Source of the DNA: Paenibacillus sp. USDA918EY
GTDB lineage: Bacteria; Bacillota; Bacilli; Paenibacillales; Paenibacillaceae
Direction: 5' to 3'
DNA: 64,000 bases
Assembly: GCF_009870825.1 (NCBI RefSeq)
Contig: NZ_WTWY01000007.1
Location: 248,001 to 312,000, forward strand
The notes under the pieces were generated by a model. It was not told the origin of the DNA, searched no databases, and saw only the letters and a program-made list of their open reading frames with translations. Within the stretch, counting starts at the first letter, position 1. Each line of letters begins with the position of its first letter. The translations under genes and the position numbers were made by a program. Shown one piece after another: positions 8,517-19,335 of this stretch.

Positions 8517-9248
8517 TTACAGGCCTCCGTTTTTGGGACTGCGCATCATGTAGCCGAGGCCCCGGCGCGTCAAAATATACTCCGGTCTGCTCGGATTTTC
8601 CTCGATTTTTTCCCGCAGCCTCCGAATCGTGACATCCACCGTCCGGACATCCCCGAAATATTCAAAGCCCCACACCGCCTGCAGCAAATGCTCTCTCGTC
8701 ATCACTTTCCCGGCGTTTTTCACCAGATAATACACCAGCTCGTATTCCCGGTGCGTCAAATCCAGCGCCTCGCCGTCTTTATATACCAAATACATGTCCG
8801 TATCTATAAAAAGGTCAAACAGCTGAATCCCCTGCTTCGTTTCCAGCGCCGCCACGGCTGCCGTTTCGGTCCCCGGCGTCTTCGTCTGGCGCCGCATTTG
8901 CGCCTTCACCCGGGCCAGCAGCTCGCGCGTGCTGAACGGCTTCGTGACGTAATCGTCCGCCCCTAGCTCGAGTCCCAGCACCTTGTCGATTTCGCCGTCC
9001 TTCGCCGTCAGCATGATGATCGGCATGTGAAGCCCTTGCGCGCGCACCTCGCGGCAGACGTCCATCCCGTCCTTGCCCGGCAGCATCAAATCAAGCAGCA
9101 TCAGGTCGGGTTGGGTGGTCAAGGCCATTTCAACCGCGCTGACGCCGTCAAAGGTGCAAATGACCTCATATCCCTCTTTTTCCAGATTAAATTTCAAAAT
9201 ATCGGCAATGGGCTGTTCGTCATCCACTACCAAAATGGTTCCCTGCAT
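8517..9248 (-). CDS. walR: WalR (YycF/VicR) response regulator
   Basis: WalR is an OmpR-family regulator of 243 residues that controls peptidoglycan hydrolases and wall turnover. The receiver domain shows the acidic DD pair at 9-10, phospho-acceptor Asp53 in [11 protein letters not shown], and the TAKD and [14 protein letters not shown] elements. The C-terminal winged helix contains [10 protein letters not shown] and [14 protein letters not shown]. The start at 9248 ([11 protein letters not shown]) is chosen over an upstream frame to 9302 because of family alignment and the GTGAAAGGCGG site. It is the first gene of walR-walK-yycH-yycI-yycJ. An extended -10 promoter lies at 9293-9301. Confidence 0.98.
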   Translation of the reverse strand: MQGTILVVDDEQPIADILKFNLEKEGYEVICTFDGVSAVEMALTTQPDLMLLDLMLPGKDGMDVCREVRAQGLHMPIIMLTAKDGEIDKVLGLELGADDYVTKPFSTRELLARVKAQMRRQTKTPGTETAAVAALETKQGIQLFDLFIDTDMYLVYKDGEALDLTHREYELVYYLVKNAGKVMTREHLLQAVWGFEYFGDVRTVDVTIRRLREKIEENPSRPEYILTRRGLGYMMRSPKNGGL

Positions 9249-9292
9249 CCGCCTTTCACCCCGTTCGTCAGTGCTTGTACAGTCCTTTTCCC

Positions 9293-9301
9293 ATTTTACC
9301 A
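9293..9301 (-). promoter_or_regulatory. candidate extended -10 promoter for walR
   Basis: On the minus strand TATGGTAAAAT gives a TG-N-TAAAAT extended -10 element 45-53 bases before the walR start. No good -35 was seen at 17 bases, which is common for extended -10 promoters. Confidence 0.4.
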
Positions 9302-9364
9302 TACCTGGCTTCGCGCCACATCCTGTTCATCGCCGGGAGCATCGCCCAAAATCTTGATGGAAGC

Positions 9365-9396
9365 GAAAAGGCACCGCCTCCGTAAGAGACAGTGCC
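9365..9396 (-). terminator. intrinsic terminator after the M23 peptidase gene
   Basis: GGCAC (9370-9374) pairs with GTGCC (9392-9396), with extra CTC/GAG-type pairing inside. On the minus strand a TTTTCGCTT tail follows. It separates the peptidase gene from the wal operon. Confidence 0.65.
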
Positions 9397-9466
9397 GATC
9401 CCGTATAAATTCAGATTTGCGATGAATGGGCATGATGATTGCAAAATTTCATGATTCTGCTGCAGA

Positions 9467-11017
9467 TTAATTCAAATATTTCATCGGGTTTTGAATGGAG
9501 CCGTTTTTATGGATTTCAAAATGCAAATGGGTGCCGGTCGAATGGCCGGTGCTGCCCATGATGCCGATTGGGTCCCCTTGGTCCACGCGCGCCCCGGCAT
9601 GCGTCGAAATGCTTCTCAGATGCCCGTACAGCGTTTCATATCCGTTGCCGTGGCTGATGATGATCGCATTGCCGTAACCGCTGATCTGCCCGGTAAACGT
9701 GACGGTGCCGTCGTCGGCCGCTTTGATGGTCCGGTTGCCCGACACGATGTCGATGCCTTTGTGCATCCGGCCCCAGCGCGTACCGTAAGAGCTGGAGATG
9801 TTGGCGCCGCTGACCGGCCAGGCGAAACGTCCCGAACCCTTCCCGGGAACCTTCGTTCCTTGAAGCACGACTTCCGTGAGCGAAGGCTTGATGACCGTCT
9901 GTCCGACCCACTGCTCATCCACGACTTTGCCGTTTTGCTTCGTCACGACGTAGTTCATGACTTTGAGCCCTTCCTGGCCGGGACGGACGACCTTGCTTTT
10001 GCCTGCCGGAAGGTCTTTGGACTTGCGGATTTCGATGTCCGGCGCCGTTGCCACCTGTTCGGATACCTTTTCCACCGTCGTGACGGTCAAAGGCGGCTTC
10101 GGCACGGTCAGCTTCAGCTGATCGCCGATCTGCATGTATTTTTCCTTCACCTGAGGGTTGTTCGCAAAAATCTCCTTTTGGGTTACGTGAAACTCTTTGG
10201 CGATCGAGCTGATCGTGTCGCCTTCCTGCACCGTATACACGAGCGGAGCTTCCTGGCCCGTCGTCAGCATCTTGGCCGCTTCCTCCGCCGTCAGTATTTT
10301 ATTCGGATCGGTCTGCACAGGGGCCGAAGTCACCTTCTCCTCGATCCGTACCGATTTGACCGCCGGTTGGGCGGCGGTTTTCTGTGGCAGCGCCTTTCCG
10401 CTTGCGGCCAGCTTTTTCGCCGTTGCCCCGCCAGCGCCCGAAGCCGCCGTTTGCGGCGCAAATTTCAGCTTGACCCGTTCCAACGCGGCATTCACCGTTG
10501 CCTGGTCTTTTACGATGCCGACCACCTTGCCGTTCACCTTCAGCTCCACGCCTTCCGCATAAGCTTTCAGTTTCCCGCTCAGCTTGTCCATCGTTTCCCG
10601 GGTGTTCGGTTCGGCCTTAAAGCCTTTCTCCAGCTTCGTCGTAATGCCCTCGGTATGCAGCTTCATCGCCACATCCGGATATTTATTCTGATATTCCTGC
10701 CGTTTCTGGCTGTATAGTTGTTCGAGCCGTGCCGGATCGTCAATCGTTCCGATTTCTTCCCCATGTATGTAGACATGATAGTAAGGGACCGTTTGGGCAT
10801 CGACGTACTGGTTTCCGGCAAACACAAGGCCGGCTATGACAACCGCCGCTCCTGCCGTTCCCGCGATCCACTTTCGGGCAGCGCTCCACCGCTGCCGCTT
10901 CGGCTCTGCAGGGCTAGAATGGTCTATGTCTTGTTCTGCGTGCCCGGAAGCCTGCACCGTCGATGTAGCCTCTACCTGCGTCTCTTCCGCGTGGCGAAAA
11001 TCTTTAGAACCTTTCAT
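9467..11017 (-). CDS. membrane-anchored M23 endopeptidase with LysM and G5 domains
   Basis: This 516-residue cell-wall hydrolase should cut peptide bridges in peptidoglycan outside the cell. A basic cytoplasmic stretch precedes one membrane helix (about 49-68). A linker region follows, then a LysM domain (about 260-305, YTVQEGDTISSIAKEF), a G5 domain (about 307-385) and a C-terminal LytM/M23 domain (about 400-513). The zinc ligands are in HKGID and HLHFE, with the companion motif HGNGYETLYGH also present, so the enzyme should be active. The position directly upstream of walR fits a role in the same wall-turnover circuit, but I found no WalR box in front of it. Similar proteins occur near walR in other Paenibacillaceae. 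Confidence 0.93.
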   Translation of the reverse strand: MKGSKDFRHAEETQVEATSTVQASGHAEQDIDHSSPAEPKRQRWSAARKWIAGTAGAAVVIAGLVFAGNQYVDAQTVPYYHVYIHGEEIGTIDDPARLEQLYSQKRQEYQNKYPDVAMKLHTEGITTKLEKGFKAEPNTRETMDKLSGKLKAYAEGVELKVNGKVVGIVKDQATVNAALERVKLKFAPQTAASGAGGATAKKLAASGKALPQKTAAQPAVKSVRIEEKVTSAPVQTDPNKILTAEEAAKMLTTGQEAPLVYTVQEGDTISSIAKEFHVTQKEIFANNPQVKEKYMQIGDQLKLTVPKPPLTVTTVEKVSEQVATAPDIEIRKSKDLPAGKSKVVRPGQEGLKVMNYVVTKQNGKVVDEQWVGQTVIKPSLTEVVLQGTKVPGKGSGRFAWPVSGANISSSYGTRWGRMHKGIDIVSGNRTIKAADDGTVTFTGQISGYGNAIIISHGNGYETLYGHLRSISTHAGARVDQGDPIGIMGSTGHSTGTHLHFEIHKNGSIQNPMKYLN

Positions 11018-11153
11018 TGTACTCTCCCTTATGCTTTGCGTATCGGTGGCCTAATCGATATTTATCGACAAAAAGGTTAAAATTTTGACACCTTTCTACG
11101 CCCTCGTATACTTTAACATAAGCTCGGTTAACAATTCAACTTTACGCAATTAG

Positions 11154-11178
11154 CAAAAAAACCCGCTGGATAGCGGGC
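11154..11178 (-). terminator. intrinsic terminator
   Basis: The stem CCCGC-N6-GCGGG (11162-11177) is followed on the minus strand by a run of seven T. It ends the transcript of the Ser/Gly-rich membrane protein gene just upstream of the M23 peptidase promoter region. Confidence 0.85.
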
Positions 11179-11244
11179 TTGCGGGTTATGCTATTCTCCG
11201 GCAAGGAAAAAGTCGGTAACAAAAAAATAACCTTTTTGACCGGA

Positions 11245-12099
11245 TTACGGTTCCAACATCCGTTTCAGGGAATCGTACTCCTCCGCGCTTAAATATCGGG
11301 TGATCGACGCTTCAATCGTTTTTAGCTCGTCTTCGGACAATCCGTCCTCCATCGCGCTGGAAATTTTCTGAAGTTCCGCCGGGGGCAGCTTCGTGATCAG
11401 CATGTTGAAGATTTGTTCCTTCTCGCTGCCGGTAAGCTCCCGTTTCGTTTGAGCGGCATCCGTACTGCCCGCCTGCCCTTCCGAAGGTGTCGTCGCGCTT
11501 CCCGTCCCCGAATCCCCGGATACATCTCCCCCCATGACCGGGAATGCATGGTCGGGCGCCTCTCGGTTTTCCGCTGCGCCTCCGGCGCCGGCATCGCCAC
11601 CCGTGCCGGATTGGCCCGGTTCGGACGGCCCGCTGCCGGAAGCGCCGTTTTCCGAAGTGCCGCTGTTCGAAAGGTCGCCCGATGTGCCGCCGCCGCTATC
11701 ACCACCGCTTAACATATTGCTTGAGCCACTTTCTCCCGAGCCGGAATTACCGCTCATATCGCTGGATGCCGCAGCACCGCTGCCGGATGAATCCGTGCCG
11801 CTTCCGGATCCCGATGAAGAATCACTGGCGTCGGAAGATGCTTTGGAATCCGTTTTTTCCGGCGTCTTGGCCGCTTTCTCCTGCTCCCCTTCCTTATCCT
11901 CGCTGTTTCCGCTCTTAAAGCCGAGCAAACCTTTCACCATGCTTCCAAAACCAAAGGACTGGCCCTCCAGCGTAATGTTAAAACTGGACAGCAGCGATTG
12001 CACGTAGCTGTTTACGATCAGTCCGGTCGTCATGATAGTCAGGCCGCTGATCAAAAGCACCGTAAGCACCGTTTTGAGCAGCCACCGCGTCAATTTCAT
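11245..12099 (-). CDS. Ser/Gly-rich membrane-anchored protein of unknown function
   Basis: This 284-residue protein begins with a short basic segment and one membrane helix (about 8-30). The conserved-looking stretch FGFGSMVKGLLGF follows. Residues about 65-215 form a low-complexity linker made almost only of Ser, Gly, Ala, Asp, Thr and Glu. The last 60 residues are again ordered and acidic, with two or three predicted helices (KEQIFNMLITKLPPAELQKI and following). The architecture suggests a C-terminal helical module displayed on a flexible tether, probably outside the cell. I do not recognise the domain. It lies between purA and the M23 peptidase, each with its own terminator. The start follows GAGGAAGACTTGC. 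Confidence 0.8.
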   Translation of the reverse strand: MKLTRWLLKTVLTVLLISGLTIMTTGLIVNSYVQSLLSSFNITLEGQSFGFGSMVKGLLGFKSGNSEDKEGEQEKAAKTPEKTDSKASSDASDSSSGSGSGTDSSGSGAAASSDMSGNSGSGESGSSNMLSGGDSGGGTSGDLSNSGTSENGASGSGPSEPGQSGTGGDAGAGGAAENREAPDHAFPVMGGDVSGDSGTGSATTPSEGQAGSTDAAQTKRELTGSEKEQIFNMLITKLPPAELQKISSAMEDGLSEDELKTIEASITRYLSAEEYDSLKRMLEP

Positions 12100-12240
12100 G
12101 CAAGTCTTCCTCCTTTATGCGCCTTCCTAGGATGATTGCAGATATAGAAAGATAAACATCAATCTATGACGAAAAATTTGCAAAATCCTGTTACTAGAAG
12201 TATTGACGGGTTACCGCTACTTTTAATCCATTCGGGCAAG

Positions 12241-12280
12241 AAAAAAGCCCGCTTACCGGGGTTTTCCGGCAAGCGGGCTT
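12241..12280 (-). terminator. intrinsic terminator of purA
   Basis: A 13-bp stem, GCCCGCTTACCGG (12247-12259) with CCGGCAAGCGGGC (12266-12278), has one mismatch and a short loop. A T6 run follows on the minus strand. It is placed about 110 bases after the purA stop. Confidence 0.9.
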
Positions 12281-12386
12281 ATCTGACAGAGGCGGCAGGG
12301 AAGAGGCGGCGGTACAGAATCGGTCCTTACAAGCGACAACGATCGGAAGAACGATCCGGTACCGCGGCGCACTGCTCGCCGCTCAA

Positions 12387-13703
<1,317 letters not shown>

Positions 13704-13793
13704 TCATTTTAATAATTCCTATGAATTTTGCACGAAAAATGGAATCTCTATGCATATTCTTAAGTAAGTTTAACTGCACAAGGCAGCATTATC

Positions 13794-13822
13794 AGTGTAA
13801 CAGTCCCCATTTTTAAAGTCAA
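13794..13822 (-). promoter_or_regulatory. sigma-A promoter of purA
   Basis: TTGACT (13817-13822) and TACACT (13794-13799) are separated by exactly 17 bases on the minus strand. Transcription would start about 115 bases before purA. The -35 directly abuts the T-tract of the dnaC terminator. No clear PurR box was recognised. Confidence 0.65.
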
Positions 13823-13865
13823 ATAAAAAGCGAACAATCGCACATAGGTATGAGCGATTGTTCGG
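13822..13865 (-). terminator. intrinsic terminator after dnaC
   Basis: An 11-bp stem, CGAACAATCGC (13831-13841) with GCGATTGTTCG, has a loop of about 12 bases and CTTTTTATTT downstream on the minus strand. It ends the mazG-like/yybS/gdpP/rplI/dnaC transcript. Confidence 0.85.
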
Positions 13866-13953
13866 AAATGGAAATATATTTATCGATAAGTTCGGGAGAT
13901 TGCATGCGGCCCGTGTTCCAGATATAGGAACTTTGGTTTCTATGCCGCCAGCG

Positions 13954-15315
13954 CTACATGGCGAATGGCTCCGCATGGTTCCGCTCGTAATTGACGAATT
14001 TGTTGAAGTTTTTCATAAAGACCAGCTCCACCGTGCCGACGGGGCCGTTACGCTGCTTGGCGATAATGATCTCGATAATGTTCTTCTTTTCCGTTTCCTG
14101 ATTGTAGTAATCGTCACGGTAAAGGAAAGCAACGATATCGGCATCCTGTTCGATCGAACCGGATTCCCGAAGGTCGGACATCATCGGACGTTTATCCTGG
14201 CGCTGCTCGACGCCCCGGCTCAGCTGGGACAGGGCGATGACCGGCACCATCAGCTCACGGGCGATTTGCTTCAGGGTACGGGAAATTTCCGATACCTCCT
14301 GCTGCCGGTTTTCGCCGGGTTTGCCGCGTCCTTGAATGAGCTGCAGGTAATCGATGACGATCATGCCGAGGCCTTTTTCCTTCTTCAGCCGGCGGCATTT
14401 CGAGCGAATGTCAGCTACCGTAATGCCGGGTGTATCGTCGATATAAATTTCGGCTTCGGCCAGCGAGGCGATCCCCATCGTCAGCTTGGCCCAATCCTCG
14501 TCGGTTTTGAAATCGCCCGTACGCATCAGGTTGGCATCCAGGTTCGCCTCGGCGCAAATCATACGGTTGACCAGCTGCGGTGCGGACATCTCCAGGCTGA
14601 ATATCGCTACGGTTTCTTTGGCCCGTACGGCAACGTTCTGGGCGATGTTCAGGGCAAACGCCGTTTTCCCGACGGAAGGACGGGCCGCCACGATGATAAG
14701 GTCTGACCTCTGGAAACCGTTCGTCATTTTGTCCAAATCGACAAAGCCGGTCGGAATGCCGGTTGTGCTGCCGCCTTGCTGATTCAGAACCTCCACGCGG
14801 TCGAACACTTCCATCAGCACGTCGCGGATCGCAACGAAGCCGCTGCCTGTCCGACGGTTGGAAATTTCGAGAATCCGGCGCTCCGCGTCGCTGAGCATGC
14901 CGGAAACGTCTTCGCCGCCGCTGTAGCCTTCGCTGACGATTTGCGTCGCGGTCCGGATCAAACGGCGCAGCATCGATTTCTCTTCGATAATCTGCGCATA
15001 ATACTCCACGTTGGCCGCCGTCGGTACGGCATGGGCAAGCTTGGCCAAATAGCTGACGCCGCCCACATCCTCCAGCTGCCCCTTATCCTGAAGCCGTGAA
15101 GTCAGTGTAACCAAATCGATTGGCTGATTCTCTTCTCCGAGCTGGATCATCGCTTCATAAATCAGCTGATGTGACGCGTCGTAGAAATCCTCCGGCTGCA
15201 CCCGCTCCATCGCGGTGATCATCGCTTCGCTCTGCAGCAGAATGGCCCCTAGAACCGCCTGCTCCGCCTCCAGATTCTGCGGGGGAACCCGGTCGAAAAA
15301 GAGCTCTCCGCCCAT
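13954..15315 (-). CDS. dnaC: replicative DNA helicase (DnaB family; dnaC of Bacillus)
   Basis: This hexameric helicase of 453 residues unwinds the fork ahead of the replisome. The N-terminal helical domain starts with PPQNLEAEQAVLGAIL, the DnaG-interacting part typical of the family. The RecA-like C-terminal domain has Walker A ARPSVGKTAFALN, Walker B MIVIDYLQLI, and the conserved SRGVEQR and RESGSIEQDAD motifs near the arginine finger. There is no intein, which some bacterial dnaB genes carry. It follows rplI with one base between, as in Bacillus, and ends the operon. The Bacillus name dnaC is used; elsewhere the family is called dnaB. Confidence 0.98.
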   Translation of the reverse strand: MGGELFFDRVPPQNLEAEQAVLGAILLQSEAMITAMERVQPEDFYDASHQLIYEAMIQLGEENQPIDLVTLTSRLQDKGQLEDVGGVSYLAKLAHAVPTAANVEYYAQIIEEKSMLRRLIRTATQIVSEGYSGGEDVSGMLSDAERRILEISNRRTGSGFVAIRDVLMEVFDRVEVLNQQGGSTTGIPTGFVDLDKMTNGFQRSDLIIVAARPSVGKTAFALNIAQNVAVRAKETVAIFSLEMSAPQLVNRMICAEANLDANLMRTGDFKTDEDWAKLTMGIASLAEAEIYIDDTPGITVADIRSKCRRLKKEKGLGMIVIDYLQLIQGRGKPGENRQQEVSEISRTLKQIARELMVPVIALSQLSRGVEQRQDKRPMMSDLRESGSIEQDADIVAFLYRDDYYNQETEKKNIIEIIIAKQRNGPVGTVELVFMKNFNKFVNYERNHAEPFAM

Positions 15316-15316
15316 C

Positions 15317-15760
15317 TTATTCCTCCGTAACCTGAACCTTCAGCGTCACTTTCACTTCAGGGTGCAGCTTGACGGTCATCTGCGTAACGCCCAGGTGGCG
15401 GATCGGTTCTTCGAGTTCGATTTTCCGTTTATCGATTTTAATGCCTTGGGCGGCAAGCGCCTCGGCGATTTGCTTGCTCGTAATGGCGCCGAACAGGCGG
15501 CCGCCTTCGCCGGCTTTGGCTTTCAGCTGCACCGTCATCTCTTCGAGCTTTTTGCCAAGCTCCTGCGCATCGATTTTTTCCTGCTCCTTGCGTCTTTGCT
15601 CGGCGGCATTTTGGTTTTCGAGCGTCTTCATATTGCCATCCGTCGCCAGGCGCGCCAATCCGCGCGGCAGCAGGAAATTGCTTGCGTATCCCTCGGATAC
15701 TTCCTTGATTTGACCTTTTTTACCTTGACCTTTTACGTCTTGCAGAAAAATGACTTTCAT
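15317..15760 (-). CDS. rplI: 50S ribosomal protein L9
   Basis: L9 has 147 residues: an N-terminal RNA-binding domain starting [16 protein letters not shown], with the [16 protein letters not shown] signature, a long charged connecting helix (about 41-76), and a C-terminal domain ([16 protein letters not shown]). It binds 23S rRNA near the L1 stalk and limits frameshifting. The ATG overlaps the gdpP stop (ATGA), so translation is coupled to gdpP. The order gdpP-rplI-dnaC is conserved across Bacilli. Confidence 0.98.
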   Translation of the reverse strand: MKVIFLQDVKGQGKKGQIKEVSEGYASNFLLPRGLARLATDGNMKTLENQNAAEQRRKEQEKIDAQELGKKLEEMTVQLKAKAGEGGRLFGAITSKQIAEALAAQGIKIDKRKIELEEPIRHLGVTQMTVKLHPEVKVTLKVQVTEE

Positions 15761-17772
15761 TCGAACAACCCCTCTTTCTCCTCGATTTGCGAAAGAACCT
15801 CAAGCAGCTTCTGTTCGGCTTCCTCCACGGTACCCTTCAGTTGGACGGCTGCATTCGTCAAATGGCCGCCGCCGCCAAGCCTTTCCATGACGACCTGGAC
15901 GTTCATCCGGCCCAGCGAACGCGCGCTGATGCTGATCAAGCCGTCAGGCCGTTCGCTGATGACGAACGATGCAACCACGTCCGTCATATTAAGCAGCGTG
16001 TCGGCCGCCTGGGCGATGAGCAATTGCGGAATGACGGTCCCGGGTTCGGTCACCGCAAGAGCGATATGATCATATACCATTTTAGCATGCTTGATGACTT
16101 CTGACTTTGCCAGATATTCCTGTAAATCCTGTTTCAGCATCCGCTGAATCTGAATCGTGTCCGCGCCGCTGCGGCGCAGGAACCCTGCCGCCTCGAACGT
16201 GCGCGATCCGGTGTGAAGCGCAAAATGCTTCGTGTCCACCGTAATGCCGGCGAGCAGCATCGTCGCTTCCATCGGGGTGAGCTGGACTTTTTCGTGAATG
16301 TACTGAAGCAGTTCGGTCACGAGCTCCGACGCCGAAGAAGCATACGGTTCCATGTACACCAGCACCGCATCGTTGATGAACTCCTCGCCGCGGCGGTGAT
16401 GGTCGACGACGACGACCCGGCTTGCGTTCTGCACGAGCTTCGGCTCCATCGTCATGGAAGCTTTATGGGTATCCACGATGACGAGCAAGCTATGCGGTCC
16501 CAGCAGGGCGAGCGCCTGCTCCGGCGAAATGAAACGCTCGAACAGTTTCTCGTCCTTTTGAACCTGATCCATCATCCGGTCGATGGACGGGTTTCTTCCC
16601 GGCAGCACGATGTACGCCTCGACATTGTACATTTGGGCCGCCTTGAGCACGCCGATGGAAGCGCCGATGACGTCCATATCCGGCATTTTGTGGCCCATAA
16701 TAAGGACCTTGTCGCTTTCCTGCATCAAATCGCGCAGCGCATGCGCGATGACCCGGGCCCGTACCCGGGTGCGTTTCTCGACGGCATTCGATTTGCCGCC
16801 ATAGAAGGACAGACGCTGCCCCGCTTTGACCGCCGCCTGGTCGCCGCCGCGTCCCAGCGCCATGTCCAGCGAGGACTGCGCCAGCTCCCCAAGCTCGGTG
16901 ATGCTTTCCGAGCCGAAGCCCAGCCCGATGGAAAGCGTCATCGGCACCTTCAGCTCGGCGGTCATTTCCCTTACTTCGTCCAAAATGACAAAGCGGCTTT
17001 TTTCCAGCTCCTGCAGCGACTGGTAATTGAGCATCATCAAATACCGGTCCGATGACAGCCGCCGCAAGTACACGCCGTATTGTCTCGCCCATTCCGTAAT
17101 CTCCGCGGTGACCTTCGCGATCAATGTGGTCCGCTGCTGATCATCCATCCCTTGTGCGGCTTCATCGAGATTATCCATCATAATGATGCCGAGCGCCAGC
17201 TTTTCGGCTTCGTATTTTTCACGCAAAGCCACCATTTCGGTGATGTCGTACAAATAAATCAGGCGCTCTTCCAGGTTCAGCATCAGATGGAAATGGGACT
17301 CCCCGATTTTGATTTCGGTGTGAATCTGCTTCGACCCGTCTTTGCTACCTTCCCGGTGCCCGTCTTTATGCCCTTCCTTTTTTTCGTTTAACACGGATGT
17401 GAGCGACGGGAACAGTTCCTGGAGCGACATGCCGACAAGCGTTTTTTGGCCGAATATTTTGCATACGTAGCGGTTATTCCATTCGACCGCCTTGTCCTCG
17501 CCGTAAAGCACGATCCCGAACGGCAAGGCGCTGATCGCTTCGCCTTCCACCCTTTTGACGCGGAAGGACAAGCCGTTGATATATTCCAACAGGTTTTTCC
17601 TATAACGCATTTCCGCTTTCAGCAACAGGTAGCATAACGCCGCCACAAGTATGAGGCTTATGATTCCAAGCGGCCAATTGTACCGGGTCACGATAATGAC
17701 CAAAAGCAGCATCAGCATAAACGCCCAGACGGTATAATAGCCGTGCCAGCGCTGTTGTAGAAATTTAGGCAT
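15757..17772 (-). CDS. gdpP: cyclic-di-AMP phosphodiesterase GdpP
   Basis: GdpP (formerly YybT) is a membrane enzyme that hydrolyses c-di-AMP to pApA and so affects wall stress, potassium uptake and beta-lactam tolerance. Two membrane helices lie in the first 55 residues. A PAS-like haem-binding domain (about 75-150) and a degenerate GGDEF domain (about 170-300) follow. The catalytic DHH domain shows [20 protein letters not shown] and [11 protein letters not shown], and the DHHA1 domain has [10 protein letters not shown]. All metal-binding motifs are intact. The ATG at 17772 is given; a GTG three codons upstream is an alternative. The gene lies between yybS and rplI in one operon. Confidence 0.96.
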   Translation of the reverse strand: MPKFLQQRWHGYYTVWAFMLMLLLVIIVTRYNWPLGIISLILVAALCYLLLKAEMRYRKNLLEYINGLSFRVKRVEGEAISALPFGIVLYGEDKAVEWNNRYVCKIFGQKTLVGMSLQELFPSLTSVLNEKKEGHKDGHREGSKDGSKQIHTEIKIGESHFHLMLNLEERLIYLYDITEMVALREKYEAEKLALGIIMMDNLDEAAQGMDDQQRTTLIAKVTAEITEWARQYGVYLRRLSSDRYLMMLNYQSLQELEKSRFVILDEVREMTAELKVPMTLSIGLGFGSESITELGELAQSSLDMALGRGGDQAAVKAGQRLSFYGGKSNAVEKRTRVRARVIAHALRDLMQESDKVLIMGHKMPDMDVIGASIGVLKAAQMYNVEAYIVLPGRNPSIDRMMDQVQKDEKLFERFISPEQALALLGPHSLLVIVDTHKASMTMEPKLVQNASRVVVVDHHRRGEEFINDAVLVYMEPYASSASELVTELLQYIHEKVQLTPMEATMLLAGITVDTKHFALHTGSRTFEAAGFLRRSGADTIQIQRMLKQDLQEYLAKSEVIKHAKMVYDHIALAVTEPGTVIPQLLIAQAADTLLNMTDVVASFVISERPDGLISISARSLGRMNVQVVMERLGGGGHLTNAAVQLKGTVEEAEQKLLEVLSQIEEKEGLFE

Positions 17773-17782
17773 GACTCCCACC

Positions 17783-18709
17783 CTAACGTTTTGATTTAGT
17801 CATAAATTGACGCAGCGGAAATGCCAAATCCAAAATCCCGATAATCCGCATCGGCGGAAAGAGAAGGATCGGAATCGTCATGAGAAGCGGCACGATCGGA
17901 TGCCATTTTCTCGAATGCCCGAGATAATAGAAAAAACCGATGGCTTGGATCATGAAACAAATATGAAGCAGCGGCACCAGATTCGCTGAAATCATCGTCA
18001 GAAACGGACTGTCCCCGCGGCGGGCGAATACTTCAATGATGACTCCGATCAAATAATACCAGATCAAGGACCGCGGCAGCATCCATTCCCGCGCAGGCTT
18101 CAGCTTGGGAACATGGAATGCCGTGCTTTCAATGATCGGACGCGCCAGCGAATGCGTAATGACAGCCATCATAAAGGAGCTGACGATCATGGCAAACGGA
18201 ATCATTTGCATCGTCGCATTGCTCAGCATCTGCATCTGCTCGGGAGTCCACGTCATGTCGTTGACGAGCGGATTGTTCCCGCCGACATCTTTCAGCGGGG
18301 ACATCGTCATTTTTACAATGTCATGCACGTAGCTGGATAAATCGAAATTCAAAAAAACGGTGCCGATCAGCAGCAATACCAGCATTTCGGCCAAAATCGT
18401 CCCGGCTCCGCTCATCAACGTACGCAGCGCGGGCATTTTTTTCTTGTAAGCCCACCCCATGACAAGCGCCGGAATGGCGAAATAGACGGCCAAAAGCAAA
18501 TTTACCGGATGAATGATAAAAGCGATCAGCCAAACCGGGAGTACATGAAGCAGAAATGATCTAGTACTTAACGTTGCAAAAAGAATCGTGGCGGGCAAGA
18601 TGAGGAAAAACACCGTCACGATCGATAAAGGAGAAAGCAAGGAAAGCAGCAGAAGCAAATAAACGACGCTCCATACTACCGATGTCCAGCGCATTTTCAA
18701 TGTCTTCAC
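17783..18709 (-). CDS. yybS: YybS, DUF2232 multi-spanning membrane protein
   Basis: This hydrophobic protein of 308 residues has about eight predicted membrane helices, a length and distribution matching the DUF2232/YybS family of Bacilli. The family is always found next to gdpP and resembles substrate-binding subunits of ECF-type transporters, but its substrate is unknown. Its start overlaps the mazG-like stop by four bases and its stop lies about ten bases before gdpP, so it is part of the same operon. Confidence 0.9.
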   Translation of the reverse strand: MKTLKMRWTSVVWSVVYLLLLLSLLSPLSIVTVFFLILPATILFATLSTRSFLLHVLPVWLIAFIIHPVNLLLAVYFAIPALVMGWAYKKKMPALRTLMSGAGTILAEMLVLLLIGTVFLNFDLSSYVHDIVKMTMSPLKDVGGNNPLVNDMTWTPEQMQMLSNATMQMIPFAMIVSSFMMAVITHSLARPIIESTAFHVPKLKPAREWMLPRSLIWYYLIGVIIEVFARRGDSPFLTMISANLVPLLHICFMIQAIGFFYYLGHSRKWHPIVPLLMTIPILLFPPMRIIGILDLAFPLRQFMTKSKR

Positions 18710-19008
18710 CTCTTACGCATATGTTCTTCGAGCGCGGAAATATCCTGATACCAGTCCTCTAGCTGGTGGCCTTCCTGTTTATGTTTCTTTAATTTATCGA
18801 TCAACAAATCATCCAGGTCCTTGTAAGACATACCTAGCCTGCGGGCCAATATGTAAGAGCTCATAATCAAACTTGCGAGACTGTCGCCAACCCGGGTTGT
18901 GCTGCCTTCCCACAATGCCTTGAACAGCCTCGATACATGGTCCACTACTTCGGTTTTCAGCCATTCGATCACCTTGGCGCGTTTGGCTACATCCAAATCC
19001 TTAGGCAT
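18706..19008 (-). CDS. MazG-like family protein
   Basis: This all-helical protein of 100 residues matches the MazG-like family of small Bacillales proteins related to all-alpha nucleotide pyrophosphohydrolases. A conserved pattern is visible in WLKTEVVDHVSRLFKALWEG and the helix SLASLIMSSYILARRLGMS. The acidic ExxE/ExxD metal sites of true MazG are not obvious, so catalytic activity is doubtful. It is the first gene of the operon and overlaps yybS by four bases. A TATAAT extended -10 promoter lies at 19048-19056. Confidence 0.85.
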   Translation of the reverse strand: MPKDLDVAKRAKVIEWLKTEVVDHVSRLFKALWEGSTTRVGDSLASLIMSSYILARRLGMSYKDLDDLLIDKLKKHKQEGHQLEDWYQDISALEEHMRKR

Positions 19009-19047
19009 ATTCTGAAGCTCACACTCCCTGAAAAAGCTTTATTCTCC

Positions 19048-19056
19048 ATTATAGCA
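19048..19056 (-). promoter_or_regulatory. promoter of the mazG-like/yybS/gdpP/rplI/dnaC operon
   Basis: On the minus strand TGCTATAAT gives a perfect -10 with an extended TG motif, 40-48 bases before the first gene. The -35 region is weak. Confidence 0.6.
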
Positions 19057-19192
19057 TAAAAGAGTACCGCTCACGAAAACCGGTTCCCCAGCCTCTTGCT
19101 GCCCGGAAACTGCGTCAAACAACCAGGTTATGTCTTCTGATATTATTGGAAAAACGTCTATCGACATAATTCCCTAACCTTCCGATATTGTC

Positions 19193-19235
19193 AAAAAGAC
19201 CTGCTCAATCGTCTTCCTGAAAAGCAGGTCTTTTT
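19193..19235. terminator. bidirectional intrinsic terminator
   Basis: AAAAAGACCTGCT pairs with AGCAGGTCTTTTT around a loop of about 17 bases, giving a T5 tail in both directions. On the minus strand it ends the CBS-protein transcript before the dnaC operon promoter. Confidence 0.85.
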
Positions 19236-19335
19236 CTCATTCTATGCCTTTTGGCTCTTAGGTAATCGCAGCTTTTGCAAAATTCAAATTTGAAGCCGGC
19301 CATAAAACACAATCATGATGCCCTAAAAACGGAAC

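Noticed and set aside
11111..11133. Two TTAACA elements upstream of the M23 peptidase as a WalR box
   Set aside because: A WalR site needs two TGTWAH half sites with 11 bases start to start. These are 15 apart and do not fit.
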